A DNA stretch of 64,000 bases from Tulasnella sp. 424 (GCA_019633425.1 WSUB01000134.1:50785-114784); one strand, 5' to 3'. Numbered from the stretch's first letter, positions 32,874-44,719 are shown. The notes: generated from the sequence alone by a model not told the origin. A program made the numbers and translations.

Positions 32874-35097
32874 ATGGCCACGATGGACCCAAACCACCAA
32901 GGACGCACTTTGATTCTTTGCTTCGACGGGACTGGCGACTCTGTAAGTAAATGCGGTCGGAAGCTCGTAACCAACGAACATCCTTGACTGACGTCGGCCG
33001 GCGTTCACTACTCCGACACTCATCCAGTTCGACGACGATAACACCAACATCGTACGTTTCTTCACCGCACTCGAAAAGAACAAACCAGATCAGCAGCTGT
33101 GTTACTACCAACCTGGCATCGGTGGGCACCGGACTGAGCTAATTTGGGGAGTTCCCGACAGTGCTAATTATAAATTGCACTGGATGCTGTGGCGTTCGTT
33201 TTGATCAGGCACCTATGTGTCCCCCGCGGCTGCTTGGTCCCCGACACTGAAGAAGATAGCCGAGATGATCGATTTTGCTGTTGCTTGGTATGTGGGAGGT
33301 CTTCATGCATGCTATCCGGCGAACTGACCATGACCTCCGTGTGTCCTCTTCATTCAGGTATCTTGACACCCACGTTCGTACACAAGCCACAAAAACGAGT
33401 TTCATGCGAGCGACGGTCTAACAGGACGTTTTTGCACTCGAATAGATCATGGGCGGATACCGTTTCCTTATGGACAACTACCGCAGAGGGGACAGAATCT
33501 GTATTTTCGGATTCAGTCGAGGTGCTTACACCGCTCGTTGTCTGGCTGGAATGCTTCACAAGGTATGCCCTTGCTATGAGATTGGTTCACTTTCGTACCC
33601 CATTTACAATACCCCTTCCACGATAGGTTGGCCTTATCCCGAAATCGAACGAAGAGCAAATATCCTTTGCATACGCGAAGTATATCGATACAACTCCAGG
33701 GAGTCGGGTTCGTGCCGCTGGATTCAAGGCCGCCTTTTCTACTCCTGTGGATATTGAATTTATGGGTGTCTGGTGAGCTCTGGTTTTGGATGCCGATTCT
33801 TACTCCGTACCGTTGTTAAGCATGGCGTTCCTGTGCAGGGATACGGTTTCTTCGGTGGGCATAAAAGGTCGCCACTTGCCATTCACTTCGTCCAACACTA
33901 TCATCCACACCTTCCGCCACGCATTATCCTTGGACGAACGTCGAGCAAAATTCCAACCTAATCCGTGGCACAAACCAGCCTCGACCAAGGCAGCGGCTAA
34001 AAACGATCCGGAATGCGGGACGCCTGTGTATGATGCTAAAGGCTTAAGCAGGTTGGAAACGGCTCAGAAGTGGTTTACGAGTGTTCTGGGTGGTAATAAT
34101 AATAACACCACGACCAACGGGAAGGCGAAGAAAAGTACGAACAATACCATCAAGTCGGTCGCCGATATCCCTCAACAGTCTCAGGGACCGGGGGGTTGTA
34201 GGCCTATGGCGGACAACGAAGATGTAGAAGACGTCTATTGGAATGGAAAGGAGACGGATGTGAGAGAAGTTTGGTTTGCTGGGGGCCACACTGGTAAGTA
34301 CTGCGAAACGGATTTTGTCTGGTGTAGGCGCGACTGACTCTCCGCCTCTCGTTTTTGCCAGACGTTGGAGGCGGAAGCGTCAAGAATGACACGACCAACC
34401 GACTCGCAAACATCACGTTATGCTGGATGCTCAACGAAATCATCCTAGCCACGACCCACATCCTGTTCAAAGACGGTGCTTTCTCGGATATCTCGGCATT
34501 CCAACTTAACCCCTCATACTCAATCTCGCTTCCGAGTCCCCCACTTACTGGCGCTTTGGCGTCCTCGCAATCTCACCAACGCGACGTAACAGATGCTACG
34601 TTTGTCGAGTCTCCGATCCAAGAGGGTGTAACAAAGCGGAAGTCGGAACCCTCTTCGGCTTCGCACACCCGGGATTTGACCACTGCGACGGTGGGCAATA
34701 CGAGCATCGTTTCGATTAAAGAGGACGCAATGGTCAAGGATTGTGCTGCGCCTGCAGTCGACGCTCTGGCGAAATTCTCCAAGTGGTGGCTATTGGAGCT
34801 TGTCCCTCAACGACATGCCTGGCAGGATACGCATGGGCACTGGAAGAAAGGGTGGTAGTGAGTATTCATGGTTCTCAGTTCATCCGGCTCCTCTTCATCT
34901 GGTGCTCCTGCATACCGAATGGCAAGGAACTGATGGTCTCAACCCTTTTCTCTTTGTGCAGCCTCAACCTCGGTCGACCTCGAGAAATCCAAGATCCCAA
35001 CCCAAAGTTCCATACAAGCGTCAGGTTGAGGATGCAGCAAAACCCAGATTATAAACCAAAAGCAAAGTATATCGGGACAGTGGAGTACGTTGATTAG
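32874..35097 (+). CDS. DUF2235 hydrolase, type I, copy 2
   Basis: Nine exons (32874-32942, 33028-33121, 33209-33287, 33358-33373, 33446-33562, 33627-33772, 33839-34293, 34362-34857, 34962-35097) encode 535 residues. It has the DUF2235 series [36 protein letters not shown], the 16-nt microexon for [22 protein letters not shown] with the nucleophile Ser, GVWDTVSSVG and [16 protein letters not shown]. An extra intron splits FDGTGDS from FDDDNT, unique among the eight paralogues. Where others have [12 protein letters not shown] this copy reads WFAGGHTDVGGG; the catalytic His/Asp positions are kept. The C-terminal [24 protein letters not shown] and ...VEYVD match type I. An Asn/Thr-rich low-complexity insert lies near residue 270. 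Likely active; the substrate is unknown. Confidence 0.9.
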
Positions 35098-36140
35098 CAA
35101 GCATCACTTGCATAGAGGCATTGGTGAGCGGCTATCATGCATTCTACGACCAGAGCGGAAGTAGCGAACTAAGGCTTGCCTTTGCTTCTTCCGACCGAAG
35201 TCTGTTCCAAATATGGGGTTCAATCCCTAAGGTGTTCGAGTTCATGTTCTGAGACATTTGGTCATCGGTAGGATATGCGGAAATTATAATACAGGGTTTG
35301 CTGTGATTTTGGCGGGGTTCGGGCCCCAGAGTTTGGACAACAAGGACCATTGGCGCTTAAGTACCTGCCGACCTTTGTGAATCCCCGGATGGTTGACTAA
35401 GACAATGTGAGCATGAATCAGAAATATGCCGGTGAGTCGTCGAAAGGCGGGACTGTTTCCGGCCTCCGCATTGCCTCGCTTACTGGAACATCCGTTCGCG
35501 GCCGTCCCGGAGGTCCTCGTCCCCTGGCAATGTTGTCAGAATGGTTGGGACGGTGCCGAGAGATCCTTTGGGGCCTACTTTGAAACTCAAATGAACCGAT
35601 TGAGGTATCGAATTCCGTGTCCGAACTAGCCGCCTCGCAATGCCCCGAGAACGACGCGTAGACGGCCGCCACCAAGCCTCTCGGACGTCAATCGGACTCT
35701 ACCAAAGAGCTTCCTCGGACTGGCGCGTATTTTCGTCCTTAATTCGGGTTCCGCTTGGCGGAGGACAAGCCGCGCCGCAGACATTTTTAGAAACAAGACG
35801 CATCCAACCTCCGGCCACTCGCGCTTCTTACGGAGGCCAGCTTATTCGGAAATGGGATTGCTTCCCCAAGCCACAGCCTGGTCCAAGCGACGTTGCAACA
35901 AAATTCTGAGGTGGCTGTGGTCGGATGCGTTCCTGGGCGGCAAAAGCATCAGGCACCTGAGGGCCGACGACTAAATCTTGGATGGCCACCACACCCTGTC
36001 CAGCCACCAAAATCTAGATATAAACAGCTCGCAATGGCGAGTGGAATATTCAGCATCTCCCTCCTTCTCTCACTCACTCATTCACCTTTCTATCTACTTG
36101 ACCTTTCACACTCATTTACCCTTCCAACCCCAGAAACGCC
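35098..36140. other. Intergenic
   Basis: 1.04 kb with no supportable gene. Frames at 35418-35675 (minus) and 35640-35909 (plus) are mutually antisense and lack domains. The right end is a typical pyrimidine-rich promoter with a TATA-like element. Confidence 0.5.
36017..36024 (+). promoter_or_regulatory. TATA-like box before DUF2235 copy 3
   Basis: GATATAAA lies 117 nt upstream of the ATG at 36141 and is followed by a CT-rich stretch. Similar elements precede copies 4, 6 and 7. Confidence 0.45.
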
Positions 36141-38111
36141 ATGTCTGATCAAGAGAGTCAGTCATCCACATATCGCAGTCAGGGGAACCATAGACAATCG
36201 CCCGATGGCAAATATCGCGAGAGAAGGACGCTCGTTCTATGCTTCGACGGCACAAACGACGTGTTCGACGATACCAGCACCAACATTATCCGTCTCTTCG
36301 CCGCGTTAGAAAAAGATAGACCCGGTGAACAGGTGGTCTACTATCAGCCTGGTATTGGTGAGTTCTCGAGATCGAATCACGAGACGCCATTAGAGACGGT
36401 ACTGATACGAGCAACCCGATTCAGGAACGTACGTCCGAGCCGAGGCACCATGGTCTCCCGTCCTTCGAGACTTTGCAAAAACTGTTGACAAAGGTTTAGC
36501 TTGGTACATCGGCACTCATGTCAGTCTACTCTCGTTCTCCCGTATGCGATTTAGCACCTAACATATACATATTACTACCCTCAGATCACCGGAGGATACA
36601 AATTCCTCATGCAACACTACTCCAAAGGAGACCGAATTTGCTTGTTTGGTTTCAGCCGAGGTGCTTTTACGGCTCGTTGCTTGGCTGGAATGTTACACAA
36701 AGTAGGGATTGCTCTCGCTCACGAGATCCCAACCTATGCTAATTCAATTCTACACAAATCTCGCAGGTCGGCCTCCTCCCCAGATCAAACATGGAACAAG
36801 TTGAATTTGCCTACTCACTTTACGAGAGCAAGAATCCTAAGGATATCCCAAGGGCCCGGAAATTCAAGGAGACGTTTTCGTCTTCCGTTACGGTGGACTT
36901 CGTCGGTGTGTGGTGCGTAGCGATTTCCAAGCTCCTGCTCTGTTCGTCGCCGTTGACTCGGAATGGGCAATCCTGATTCAGGGACACCGTTTCGAGTGTC
37001 GGTTTTGGGGCTCCCCTCTTACCTTTCAACTCGTCGGAAACGTTCATCGGGACATTCCGGCACGCATTAGCAATAGACGAGCGTCGAGCCAAATTCCAAC
37101 CCAATCCCTGGCAATACAAACAGCAATGCGAAGTCTGCGGCTCATACGCTCGAACCCAAGACTCAAAGTACGCCACGGCACACGAATTGAATCAGGGTGC
37201 GCGAGAGAAAGAAAAGGAGGATAAGAAGCTGGGCCGTGAAATTGTTCCCCCTGAGAATAGGCTTTGCTGGTGTAAAGACGAGGAGCGCTACCGCGGCGGC
37301 AAGTTGACGGATGTCCTGGAGGTTTGGTTCCCTGGGTTCCACGCTGGTGAGTATCCTTGTTGTCTCATCCGTCCTTGCCCTTAAATTGCTGATCGACCTT
37401 GCCTTTGTAGATGTCGGCGGAGGAAACGAAAACAATTCGGTCCGCAAGACTCTAGCAAATCCTTCCTTGCGATGGATGGTGACCGAAATCCTCAAAAGCG
37501 ACTGCGATCTCGTGTTCAGAGAAGATGCTTTCAAAAACTGGATGCCCTCCTTAAACGCCAAGATCCTAGCCTTTGGAGCCATTGCAAAAACGCCTCCTAA
37601 CCCCGAGGAGGCCAAAGCGTCCGTCGCCTCTGTTGAGGCCACACCGGTGGACGAATACACGCAAGAAGCCGAGGCAAACAGTGAGCAGCACGATATGCTA
37701 CGGGAGAAACCACGTTGGTGGCTGTTGGAATATATTCCGTTGTACCAATATTGGCTCGGAGAAGATAAACAGCCTACACACGGCTATCGGTACGTTACCC
37801 TAGCACCTTCGTTCTGCTTTGACGTGTATGTCTCTAATATTTTATTTTCTCTTTCCTGAAATAGTCGTAACAAAGCAAGGTCTCGCAGAATCGACCAGCA
37901 TATTCCTTACCTTCATCAATCCGTCCAACTTCGCGGCTCAACCTACGCCCAAACTAGTGAAGGGCAGTGCACCTTCAGAGAAAATCTTCGATACATTCAC
38001 GAAGATGAGGATTTAACCAAAGACGTCCAAGAGAAGTTGAAAGGGAAGGTTCAGCCGTTGAGGAACGGTCGGTCGGAAACGTTTACAATCGCTTGAGTTC
38101 TTTATCTTTGA
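36141..38111 (+). CDS. DUF2235 hydrolase, type II, copy 3
   Basis: Seven exons (36141-36357, 36425-36519, 36585-36701, 36767-36912, 36982-37346, 37411-37789, 37865-38111) encode 521 residues. Family motifs are [79 protein letters not shown] and WFPGFHADVGGGNENN. Type II marks are Phe in GAFTAR, the microexon fused into exon 2 (AWYIGTH in one piece), and a Cys-rich insertion between WQYKQQCEVCG and ENRLCWCKDEERYRGGKLTDV. The end after the last intron (RRNKARSRRIDQHIPYLHQSVQLRG...YIHEDEDLTKDVQEKLKREG...) is shared with copies 4 and 5, but the final ~20 residues differ. Exon 7 was set by phase; stopping earlier would break the frame. Confidence 0.88.
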
Positions 38112-38558
38112 GCTCGGAGACATATACATTCATTATCTAGTTCTTTTCTATCTCAGCACTGTTTATTGCTTTTACACGTTACAATAGGATCTTTCTTCTC
38201 GCCTAGAGTTCGCTGAGCGACTAGACAAACATCAAGCCATCCGAAGGCCAAGGATCCTAACGTTCGAATCTGAAAGTCGAAAAGCACTACCCCAGACAGA
38301 TGGGGGCTTCACCAGGACCCTTCGCACGAAATCTAAAAGTTAGAAACACACAGGTAGCTAAAACCGGTGAAAACGCGATATAGGGGAGGATTGTAACATG
38401 CATCATGGAAGGCTCCCTCCTTGTAAGTCCTACTTGGCTCTCGCATAGCTGATATTTGGTTTTGAGAGCACTTAAAAGACAATGGAATGAGGTCAAGAGC
38501 CAATGACGCGTATCCGACTCTCTGCTTACCGCTTCCCCTAGACAAGCTGGTGGTTGGG
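38112..38558. other. Intergenic between convergent genes
   Basis: 447 nt between convergent DUF2235 and F-box genes; it must hold two 3' ends. No motif or frame of note. Confidence 0.5.
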
Positions 38559-39842
38559 CTATATAATTCCTCCCATCATAGTAAACGCCGTGACAACGTC
38601 CGGCATTAAATGTTCTAGCAAAAAGACTGGGTACCTTTCGGGAAGAACCCACTGTACTGATCGAGTGTTTTCCTTGATCCACGTCCAATCCTCGATTATC
38701 CTTTCTCGGAGGGCTGCTGGAGCATCGCCTCTTTCGTCGATGAAGTTGAACCACTCTCCACATAGTCCAAGTGCATCTCCTAGGCTTATACATACGCTCA
38801 GCTCCCTCGCCTGAGATACCTTCTCCAGGAAGAGTTTGATGGCGTGCAGAGGGGAGTTGTCGAAGCGGATCCGACATAAGGACGGATCGATTGAGAGGGC
38901 GACCGAAGGAAGCGGAACAGGTAGGCATCCATGGATCTGACCGAGATTTAGATTTTGGAGGTTTGGTGCGTTGAACTTTGAGAGAATAGGGAATGTGGAT
39001 GAAGCGTTCAGTGCGTCAAGATTGAGAGTGTGAAGATGGGAAAATGGTGGCCACTCGGTATCCATCTGCGTCCATCCCATCGGATCAGGGCCTTCAGCAT
39101 CCGATAAATCACTAATCTCAAATTTTTCCAACTGTGGACATAGTTCGGTAAGCTGGTTGAGGTATTCTTCCCATTTGTCGTGCCAAGAATGCTCGTCCGC
39201 ACTCCCTCCCCACCATTCTCCCATCTCGGATACAGCAAACTCGGTAACGAGGGGACACTTTTTGAAGTAGAATTGTCCGGATGTCTTAGCCGTGAAGCGT
39301 CGCAACTTCGGAGCGACAGTCCAAGGCTTGAATCGATACTCCGTGAATCCTTCCTCATCGCTATCAGACATCTCTAGCCCTTCCTCGTCATCCTCGATCA
39401 ATAGGTAGTAAGCGGCTTCCAAGACGTTTGGAAGAAGCTTGAGTATCCAATGCCTGGGGGAATGATTGAACAACACAATCCCTTGGATGACAAAGCTTCT
39501 CCAGCGATCGACAGAACCGAATATAATGGCGTAAAGTTTGCGGAATGTCTTGGAGCTGTCCACGTCGGCGTCGTCCCCTACATTCACCCGAATGTCCAAA
39601 GGCTCGCGGCCAGATAAGGAAAGGCGTCTTCGCAAAGTCTCTTCCGTTGTTTCTAGGGATAGATGAATATAGGACCAGATTTGCGGTGACGTGATGGCGA
39701 CTTGCTCCCAGTATCGGCAAACGAGGGATAGTGTGGCTTGTGGCTTGTTGGTGCTCTCCTGGACGTGCTGGTCCAGGTAGCTATCCCTCGTAATCGTGAG
39801 GGCGAAGACGTGGGAGAGCAATTCGAAGGGTAGATTCTTCAT
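38559..39842 (-). CDS. F-box protein, family II copy 1
   Basis: Single-exon gene for 427 residues. The F-box is MKNLPFELLSHVFALTITRDSYLDQ...TLSLVCRYWEQVAITSPQIWSYIHL. The body carries strands such as WTVAPKLRRFTAKTSG, CPQLEKFEISDLSD and FNAPNLQNLNLGQIHGCLP, an LRR-like layout. A Trp-rich stretch (EMGEWWGGSADEHSWHDKWEEYLNQL) is a hallmark of this family. The ending (WTWIKENTRSVQWVLPERYPVFLLEHLMPDVVTAFTMMGGII) is the full-length family form. Predicted substrate receptor of an SCF ubiquitin ligase. Intact frame. Confidence 0.85.
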   Translation of the reverse strand: MKNLPFELLSHVFALTITRDSYLDQHVQESTNKPQATLSLVCRYWEQVAITSPQIWSYIHLSLETTEETLRRRLSLSGREPLDIRVNVGDDADVDSSKTFRKLYAIIFGSVDRWRSFVIQGIVLFNHSPRHWILKLLPNVLEAAYYLLIEDDEEGLEMSDSDEEGFTEYRFKPWTVAPKLRRFTAKTSGQFYFKKCPLVTEFAVSEMGEWWGGSADEHSWHDKWEEYLNQLTELCPQLEKFEISDLSDAEGPDPMGWTQMDTEWPPFSHLHTLNLDALNASSTFPILSKFNAPNLQNLNLGQIHGCLPVPLPSVALSIDPSLCRIRFDNSPLHAIKLFLEKVSQARELSVCISLGDALGLCGEWFNFIDERGDAPAALRERIIEDWTWIKENTRSVQWVLPERYPVFLLEHLMPDVVTAFTMMGGII

Positions 39843-40605
39843 GTAAGATATGTCTTGCTAGCGTCTGTAAGGTTGCTTCCTGGGCAACTGGTTGGGGTTG
39901 GTGAGTCCGCCGCTGGCTTCAAGGTCCCATCCTACTTACCAGTCGGTTAAAATATTTCAGGTCGTAGCCGGCTTGATCTGTAAGCGCTGAGAGAGGTCAG
40001 AGGACGGAGTCGGTGAAAAACGTGTCGCAGCGTCGATAGTGATCTGGAAGGAATGGCAGAAACCAGGAAAATTGCGCGTCTTTTTGAGGTCCGCACAGAG
40101 CCGTACCCACGGTGCGGCTAGTTACCTGTTCAACTCCAGCGACTCGCTTCATGATCGTAATCTTAGCAACCTATGTTTGCTGCATGTCAAAAGAACTGGC
40201 CGCTGTCACGTCACAAGGTGTGAAATTTTCTATTTCAGTATCACAATTACCGTCGAAGCAAGCGCATTAACCTATCCTCCTCGGTTACGACATGGAAACA
40301 AGTGAAAAGTCAGTGGGAAGATTCCTTGGCAGTCCTTGGCATTGTCAACCCAATATCACACAGTCGATGCTTCGTTCGTAACGTTTGGTGTCACGAGGGA
40401 TGCCTGCGTGTTATTTACAGGCCGGTCATCCTCGTACCAACCAACTTATCTTAAGTGAGTAGATCCCTCGTCAACTCCGAGCTGAATTCCGCTTCCGACT
40501 TCCAGTCTGACTTTCATCCGCCGTCGCGTGTGGCGTTCTCCTTGGCGCCCTTCCTAAACCCCAACACGAACAATAGTCGGACCACATTTGTATTCAATAT
40601 CGTTT
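39843..40605. other. Promoter of family II copy 1 and 3' flank of copy 2
   Basis: 763 nt. The part next to 39842 repeats the promoter blocks of the other family II units. No further gene; the frame at 40039-40305 falls inside the repeated promoter and is not conserved as protein. Confidence 0.55.
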
Positions 40606-42018
40606 TTACGTAAGATGTTTCTCCTTCGCTCTTCCTCTCCTTCGCAAGTGCCTGAATTTCCTTCTATCATACCGGGCTGCGATGTACTGAAAGCTGTAAA
40701 GTATTATCCAAGATAAATTCGTGTAAAAGACTTTGGAATGAGAGGAGTAGTACCGACAATGCGTACCAGATCTGCTGCGCACCGCGCCACCTATACCATA
40801 TGACGACTGGGCCGTAGAATCAGCCCCATGAAAGCGAAGGCCGTGACACTGTCGGCCGTCCATTCTTCTTGAGGGATCCTCGGTTATCCTTGCTCGGAGC
40901 CCAGCTGGGTCAGTGCCTCTTTCGTCGGGAAAGAGGTCCCAGTCTGCACATATTTCAAGTGCATCTGCTAATTCTATGCATACGTTCAGCTCCCTCGCGT
41001 GAGATACCTTCTCGAGGAAGAGTTTGATGGCGTGTAGAGGGGAGTTGTTGAAGTGGATCCGACATTTGGAAGGATCGATTGCGAAGGTGGCCGAAGGAAG
41101 CGGAAAGGGTAGGCAATCTTGGATGGGACCTAGATGCAAATTTTTGAGGTTTGGTGCGTTGAATTTCGTGAAAATGGGAATCATGGATGACGCGCTTAGT
41201 GAGCTAAGGTCGAGAGTATGCAGATGGGGGAATAGTGGCCACTTGGTGTCCGTCTTCGTCCATCCCATCGAGTCATGACCTTCAGGGTCTATCAAAGCAC
41301 CGCCAGTGATCTCCAAGGTTTGCAACTGTGGGCATCGTTTGGTAAGCTGGGTGAAATATTCCTCCCATTTGTCGTGCCAAGAATGCTCGTCCCCTCCCCA
41401 CCAATCTGCCATCTCCGATACAGCAAACTCGGTAACAAGTGGACACGTTTTGAAGTGGAAATGTCCGGATGTTTTGACCGCGAAACGTTGCAACTTTGGA
41501 GCTACGGTCCAAGGTTTGGTCCGGAACTCCGCATCATTATCGAACAAGTTTAAACCCTCCATGTCGTCCTCGACCAGTATGTAGTAGGCTGCTTCCACAA
41601 CGTTGGGAAGAAGCTTGGGTATCCAATACTTGAGGTCACGGTTGAGCACCACGATTCCTTGGATGACGAAGCTTCTCCAACGATCGACACAACCGAGTAG
41701 AATGCTGTAAAGCTCGCCGATGGAGTCGTCAACGTCGGCGTCGGCGTTGTCTCCAACATTCAGCCGAACATCCAGGCGCTCGCTGCCGGATAAGTCAAGG
41801 CGTCTTCGCAAGGTCTCTTCCGTTGTTTCCTCGGATAGGTGGATGTAGGACCAGACTTGGGGTGTCGTGACGACGACCTGCTCCCAGTATCGGCAAACGG
41901 GAGGAAGCGTTGCTTGTAGCTTGTTGTTGCTTTCTCGGGCGAACTGGTCCCGGTAGCTATCCCTCGGAATGGTGAGGGCGAAGACGTGGGAGAGCAGTTC
42001 GGTGGGTAAGTTCTCCAT
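40606..42018 (-). CDS. F-box protein, family II copy 2, out-of-frame C-terminal tail
   Basis: Single-exon frame of 470 residues. The first ~385 match family II: MENLPTELLSHVFALTIPRDSYRDQ...PVCRYWEQVVVTTPQVWSYIHL, ADWWGGDEHSWHDKWEEYFTQL and SPLHAIKLFLEKVSHARELNVCIELADALEI. After ITEDP, where the relatives read ITEDW or VTEDWAWIKEN, about 70-80 nt are missing and the frame slips. The expected ending is visible in another frame (QEEWTADSVTAFAFMGLIL, stop about 15 codons on), while the ORF runs on for ~80 residues of Arg/Ser-rich non-family sequence to 40606. The F-box and LRR-like body are intact, so it may act with a novel tail, or be an early pseudogene. Confidence 0.75.
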   Translation of the reverse strand: MENLPTELLSHVFALTIPRDSYRDQFARESNNKLQATLPPVCRYWEQVVVTTPQVWSYIHLSEETTEETLRRRLDLSGSERLDVRLNVGDNADADVDDSIGELYSILLGCVDRWRSFVIQGIVVLNRDLKYWIPKLLPNVVEAAYYILVEDDMEGLNLFDNDAEFRTKPWTVAPKLQRFAVKTSGHFHFKTCPLVTEFAVSEMADWWGGDEHSWHDKWEEYFTQLTKRCPQLQTLEITGGALIDPEGHDSMGWTKTDTKWPLFPHLHTLDLSSLSASSMIPIFTKFNAPNLKNLHLGPIQDCLPFPLPSATFAIDPSKCRIHFNNSPLHAIKLFLEKVSHARELNVCIELADALEICADWDLFPDERGTDPAGLRARITEDPSRRMDGRQCHGLRFHGADSTAQSSYGIGGAVRSRSGTHCRYYSSHSKVFYTNLSWIILYSFQYIAARYDRRKFRHLRRRGRAKEKHLT

Positions 42019-42924
42019 GTAAGATCTATTGCTAGCTTCTGTTGGAATGCTTCCTTGGGCGAGTGATTGGCGTTGATGAGTTCCGCGGTTCGCTTGGAGA
42101 TCCCGTCTAACTCACCAGTATCCGTTAGAATATTACAGGTTGTAGCAGGGCTTGATCTGTGAGCTGAGAGAGGATGGAGTCGATGAAATATGTATTGCAG
42201 CGTCAATGGGATCCGGAGGGGGTTAGAAATTAGGAAAATGGCGCGTCTTTTTGAGGTCTGGTTAACAGCGTCACACCCCGCCGCACCCACGGTGAGGCCA
42301 TTACCAATTAATTTTCGTAATTATGTTTACTCAGGCATCTCAGCCTATCACACCACAAGATCTAAAACCCTCTACTTGGTCATCGCAATAACCGTTAAAG
42401 CAATCACAATTTCATCTCTCTCAATGAAGAACAAGCGAAAAATGAGCGGCTTTCATGATTACTTTACCGGTAGTTACCATTGTCACTCCAATGTCACACA
42501 GCGGCTGTCATCACGTTTGCCGTTACGTGTGATAAACCTCCCGCGTCCCACGTGAGATATTGTTCGCTGCGATAGCTTACCAAAAGTGGCTTTTCGTTCA
42601 ATTCGGACAGCATCCCTCAGAAAACGAGCCTGTTCCGAGGGTAGGTCGTCGGCGGAGCGCAGAATGTTAGGAACATGAAGCATCATGGAAGACTCAAGAC
42701 ATGTGACCCAAGCGAAAAGAGTGATGCTCAAATAATCAAGGTTTCTAGTACGGGCGCGAAGTAAGATGGGGTTAACAGGCTACGTCCAAATCATCGTGAT
42801 GGCGGTAATTCGTTTTCAAGACATGCTGGGTTCTTGCATTACGGTTTAGGAAACCTAAAAGATGACGGAATAAGATTGAAACCCAATACTTAACGTGTAC
42901 TGGACTCGCTGCTCACCGCTCCAA
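42019..42924. other. Promoter of family II copy 2 and 3' flank of copy 3
   Basis: 906 nt with the repeated family II promoter in its left half, including an ACGTGTGATAAACC block near 42527-42540 that recurs near 45388. No gene is seen; short frames are shadows. Confidence 0.55.
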
Positions 42925-44229
42925 CTACGCCATCTGACGCTCGGGTCGTTGAATCTTCCCAATCATAGCAAACTCCGCGGCACTTTCAGCCGTTAGCTCC
43001 TCTTGCAGGAAGAGTCCTTCAAACGTTTCGGGAAGAACCCACTCTACCGAGCGAATGTTCTCCTTAATCCACGCCCAATCCTCGGTCACCCTTCCTCGCA
43101 GCCCTGCTGGATCATCGCCTCTTTCGTCCACAAATCCGTACCGCTCTGCACCTATTTCAAGCGCATCCGCTAGGTCTATGGATACGTTCAGCTCCTTCAC
43201 CTGCGATGCCCTTTCGAGGAAAAGTTTGATTGCATGCAGAGGGGACTTGTCGAAACGGATCCGACACGAGGATGGATCGATTGAGAGGGTGACCGAAGGA
43301 AGTGGAACGGGTAGGCATACATGGATGTGACCTAGTTGTAAATTTTGAAGGTCTGGTGCGTTGAATTTCGAGAGAATAGGGATGCCGCATGCCGCGCCTA
43401 GCGCGTCAGCTTTGAGAGTCCGAAGATGAGAGAATAGTGGCCACTTGGTGTGCGCCTGCGTCCACCCCATCGGGTCACTACCTTCCACATAATCCCACCA
43501 ATCACTGATCTCCAAGGTTTCCAACTGTGGACACCGTTCGGTGAGCTGGGTCAAGTATTCCTCCCATTTGTCGTGCCAAGAATGCTCGTCCAAACTCCCT
43601 CCCCACCAGTGTCCCATCCCAGATATGACAAACTCGGTAACGAGGGGACACTCTTTGAAGTAGAATTGTCCGGAGGTCTTGACAGCGAAACGTCGCAAGT
43701 TTGGAGCAACGGTCCAAGGCTTGAACCGGAACACCACGTCTTCTCCCGCATCATAGTCAAACGCCGCTAACCCTTCACTGTGGTTCTCAATATCTACGTA
43801 GTAAGCCCCTTCCACAATGGAGGGAAGCAGCCCGGGTATCCAATTCTGGAGGTCCTCGTTAAACGAAACGGTTCCTTGGACGACAAAGCTTCTCCAACGG
43901 TCGATAGAATCGAGTAAAATGATGTAACAGTCGCGGAAAGTCTCGTAGCTGTCGACATCGTCCCCTAAATCCACACGAATGTCCAGGGGCTCGCTGCGGG
44001 CTAGGTCCAGGCGTCTTCGCAAGGCGTCTTCCGTTTTTTCTTCGTATAGGTGGATGTAGGACCAGATTTGGGGTGTTGTGATGGCGACTTGTTCCCAGTA
44101 TCTGCAAACGAGAGAAAGCGTGGCTTGTGGCTTGTTGCTGCTCTCTTGGGGGTACTGATCCAGGTAGCTATCCCTCGTAATCGTGAGAGCGAAGACGTGG
44201 GAGAGCAATTCAGTGGGTAGATTTTTCAT
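42925..44229 (-). CDS. F-box protein, family II copy 3
   Basis: Single-exon gene for 434 residues starting at the ATG of MKNLPTELLSHVFALTITRDSYLDQ; the open frame further upstream begins only with GTG and is promoter sequence. F-box, LRR-like strands (APNLRRFAVKTSGQFYF, CPQLETLEISDWWDYVEGSDP, FNAPDLQNLQLGHIHVCLP) and the Trp-rich WWGGSLDEHSWHDKWEEYLTQL signature are present. It ends in WAWIKENIRSVEWVLPETFEGLFLQEELTAESAAEFAMIGKIQRPERQMA, a full C-terminus somewhat longer than copy 1. Intact; predicted SCF adaptor. Confidence 0.85.
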   Translation of the reverse strand: MKNLPTELLSHVFALTITRDSYLDQYPQESSNKPQATLSLVCRYWEQVAITTPQIWSYIHLYEEKTEDALRRRLDLARSEPLDIRVDLGDDVDSYETFRDCYIILLDSIDRWRSFVVQGTVSFNEDLQNWIPGLLPSIVEGAYYVDIENHSEGLAAFDYDAGEDVVFRFKPWTVAPNLRRFAVKTSGQFYFKECPLVTEFVISGMGHWWGGSLDEHSWHDKWEEYLTQLTERCPQLETLEISDWWDYVEGSDPMGWTQAHTKWPLFSHLRTLKADALGAACGIPILSKFNAPDLQNLQLGHIHVCLPVPLPSVTLSIDPSSCRIRFDKSPLHAIKLFLERASQVKELNVSIDLADALEIGAERYGFVDERGDDPAGLRGRVTEDWAWIKENIRSVEWVLPETFEGLFLQEELTAESAAEFAMIGKIQRPERQMA

Positions 44230-44719
44230 CTGAGATCGATCGTGCGAGCGTCTGGAATGTTGCTTTCTGTCAAAGTGGTTGACGTTGGTAAGGACGTCCA
44301 CGGTTCGTGTCGAGATCCCAGATTACTCACCGGTACCTGTTCCACGTTGTGGCCGGGTTTGATCTGTGCTTTGGGAGAGAATGTAGTCGGTGCGGCTCGT
44401 ATTGCAGCGTCGATCAGAATCCGGAAGGAATCGCCTAGATGACAGAAGCAAGAAAATGGTGCGTCTTTTGCGTCCGACCATCCGGCTCAAAAAGGCCGTG
44501 CGTCAGGAAGTCCACCGGCGGTAGAACTAGCCACTTATGATCGTCCGTCTCCTCCGGTAAGTCCGTTCCTCGGCATTTCGGCTTCTCGGATGTCCCTTCT
44601 TGAATAAACGTGCTAGTCGCTGCATTGGTTCTAGTAAACAGAAAACCGATTGCTTCAATGTAGACTGCCTGGAAGTTGTTTCGCATCCTTGATGTACCTG
44701 CAACCCACTCTTCTCTTGA

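Noticed and set aside
35418..35909. Overlapping antisense frames in the 35-36 kb intergenic region
   Set aside because: Short, domain-free, and mutually exclusive; nothing favours either.
44230..44301. Upstream extension of family II F-box copy 3
   Set aside because: It begins at GTG and consists of promoter sequence shared with the other units; the ATG at 44229 matches all paralogues.
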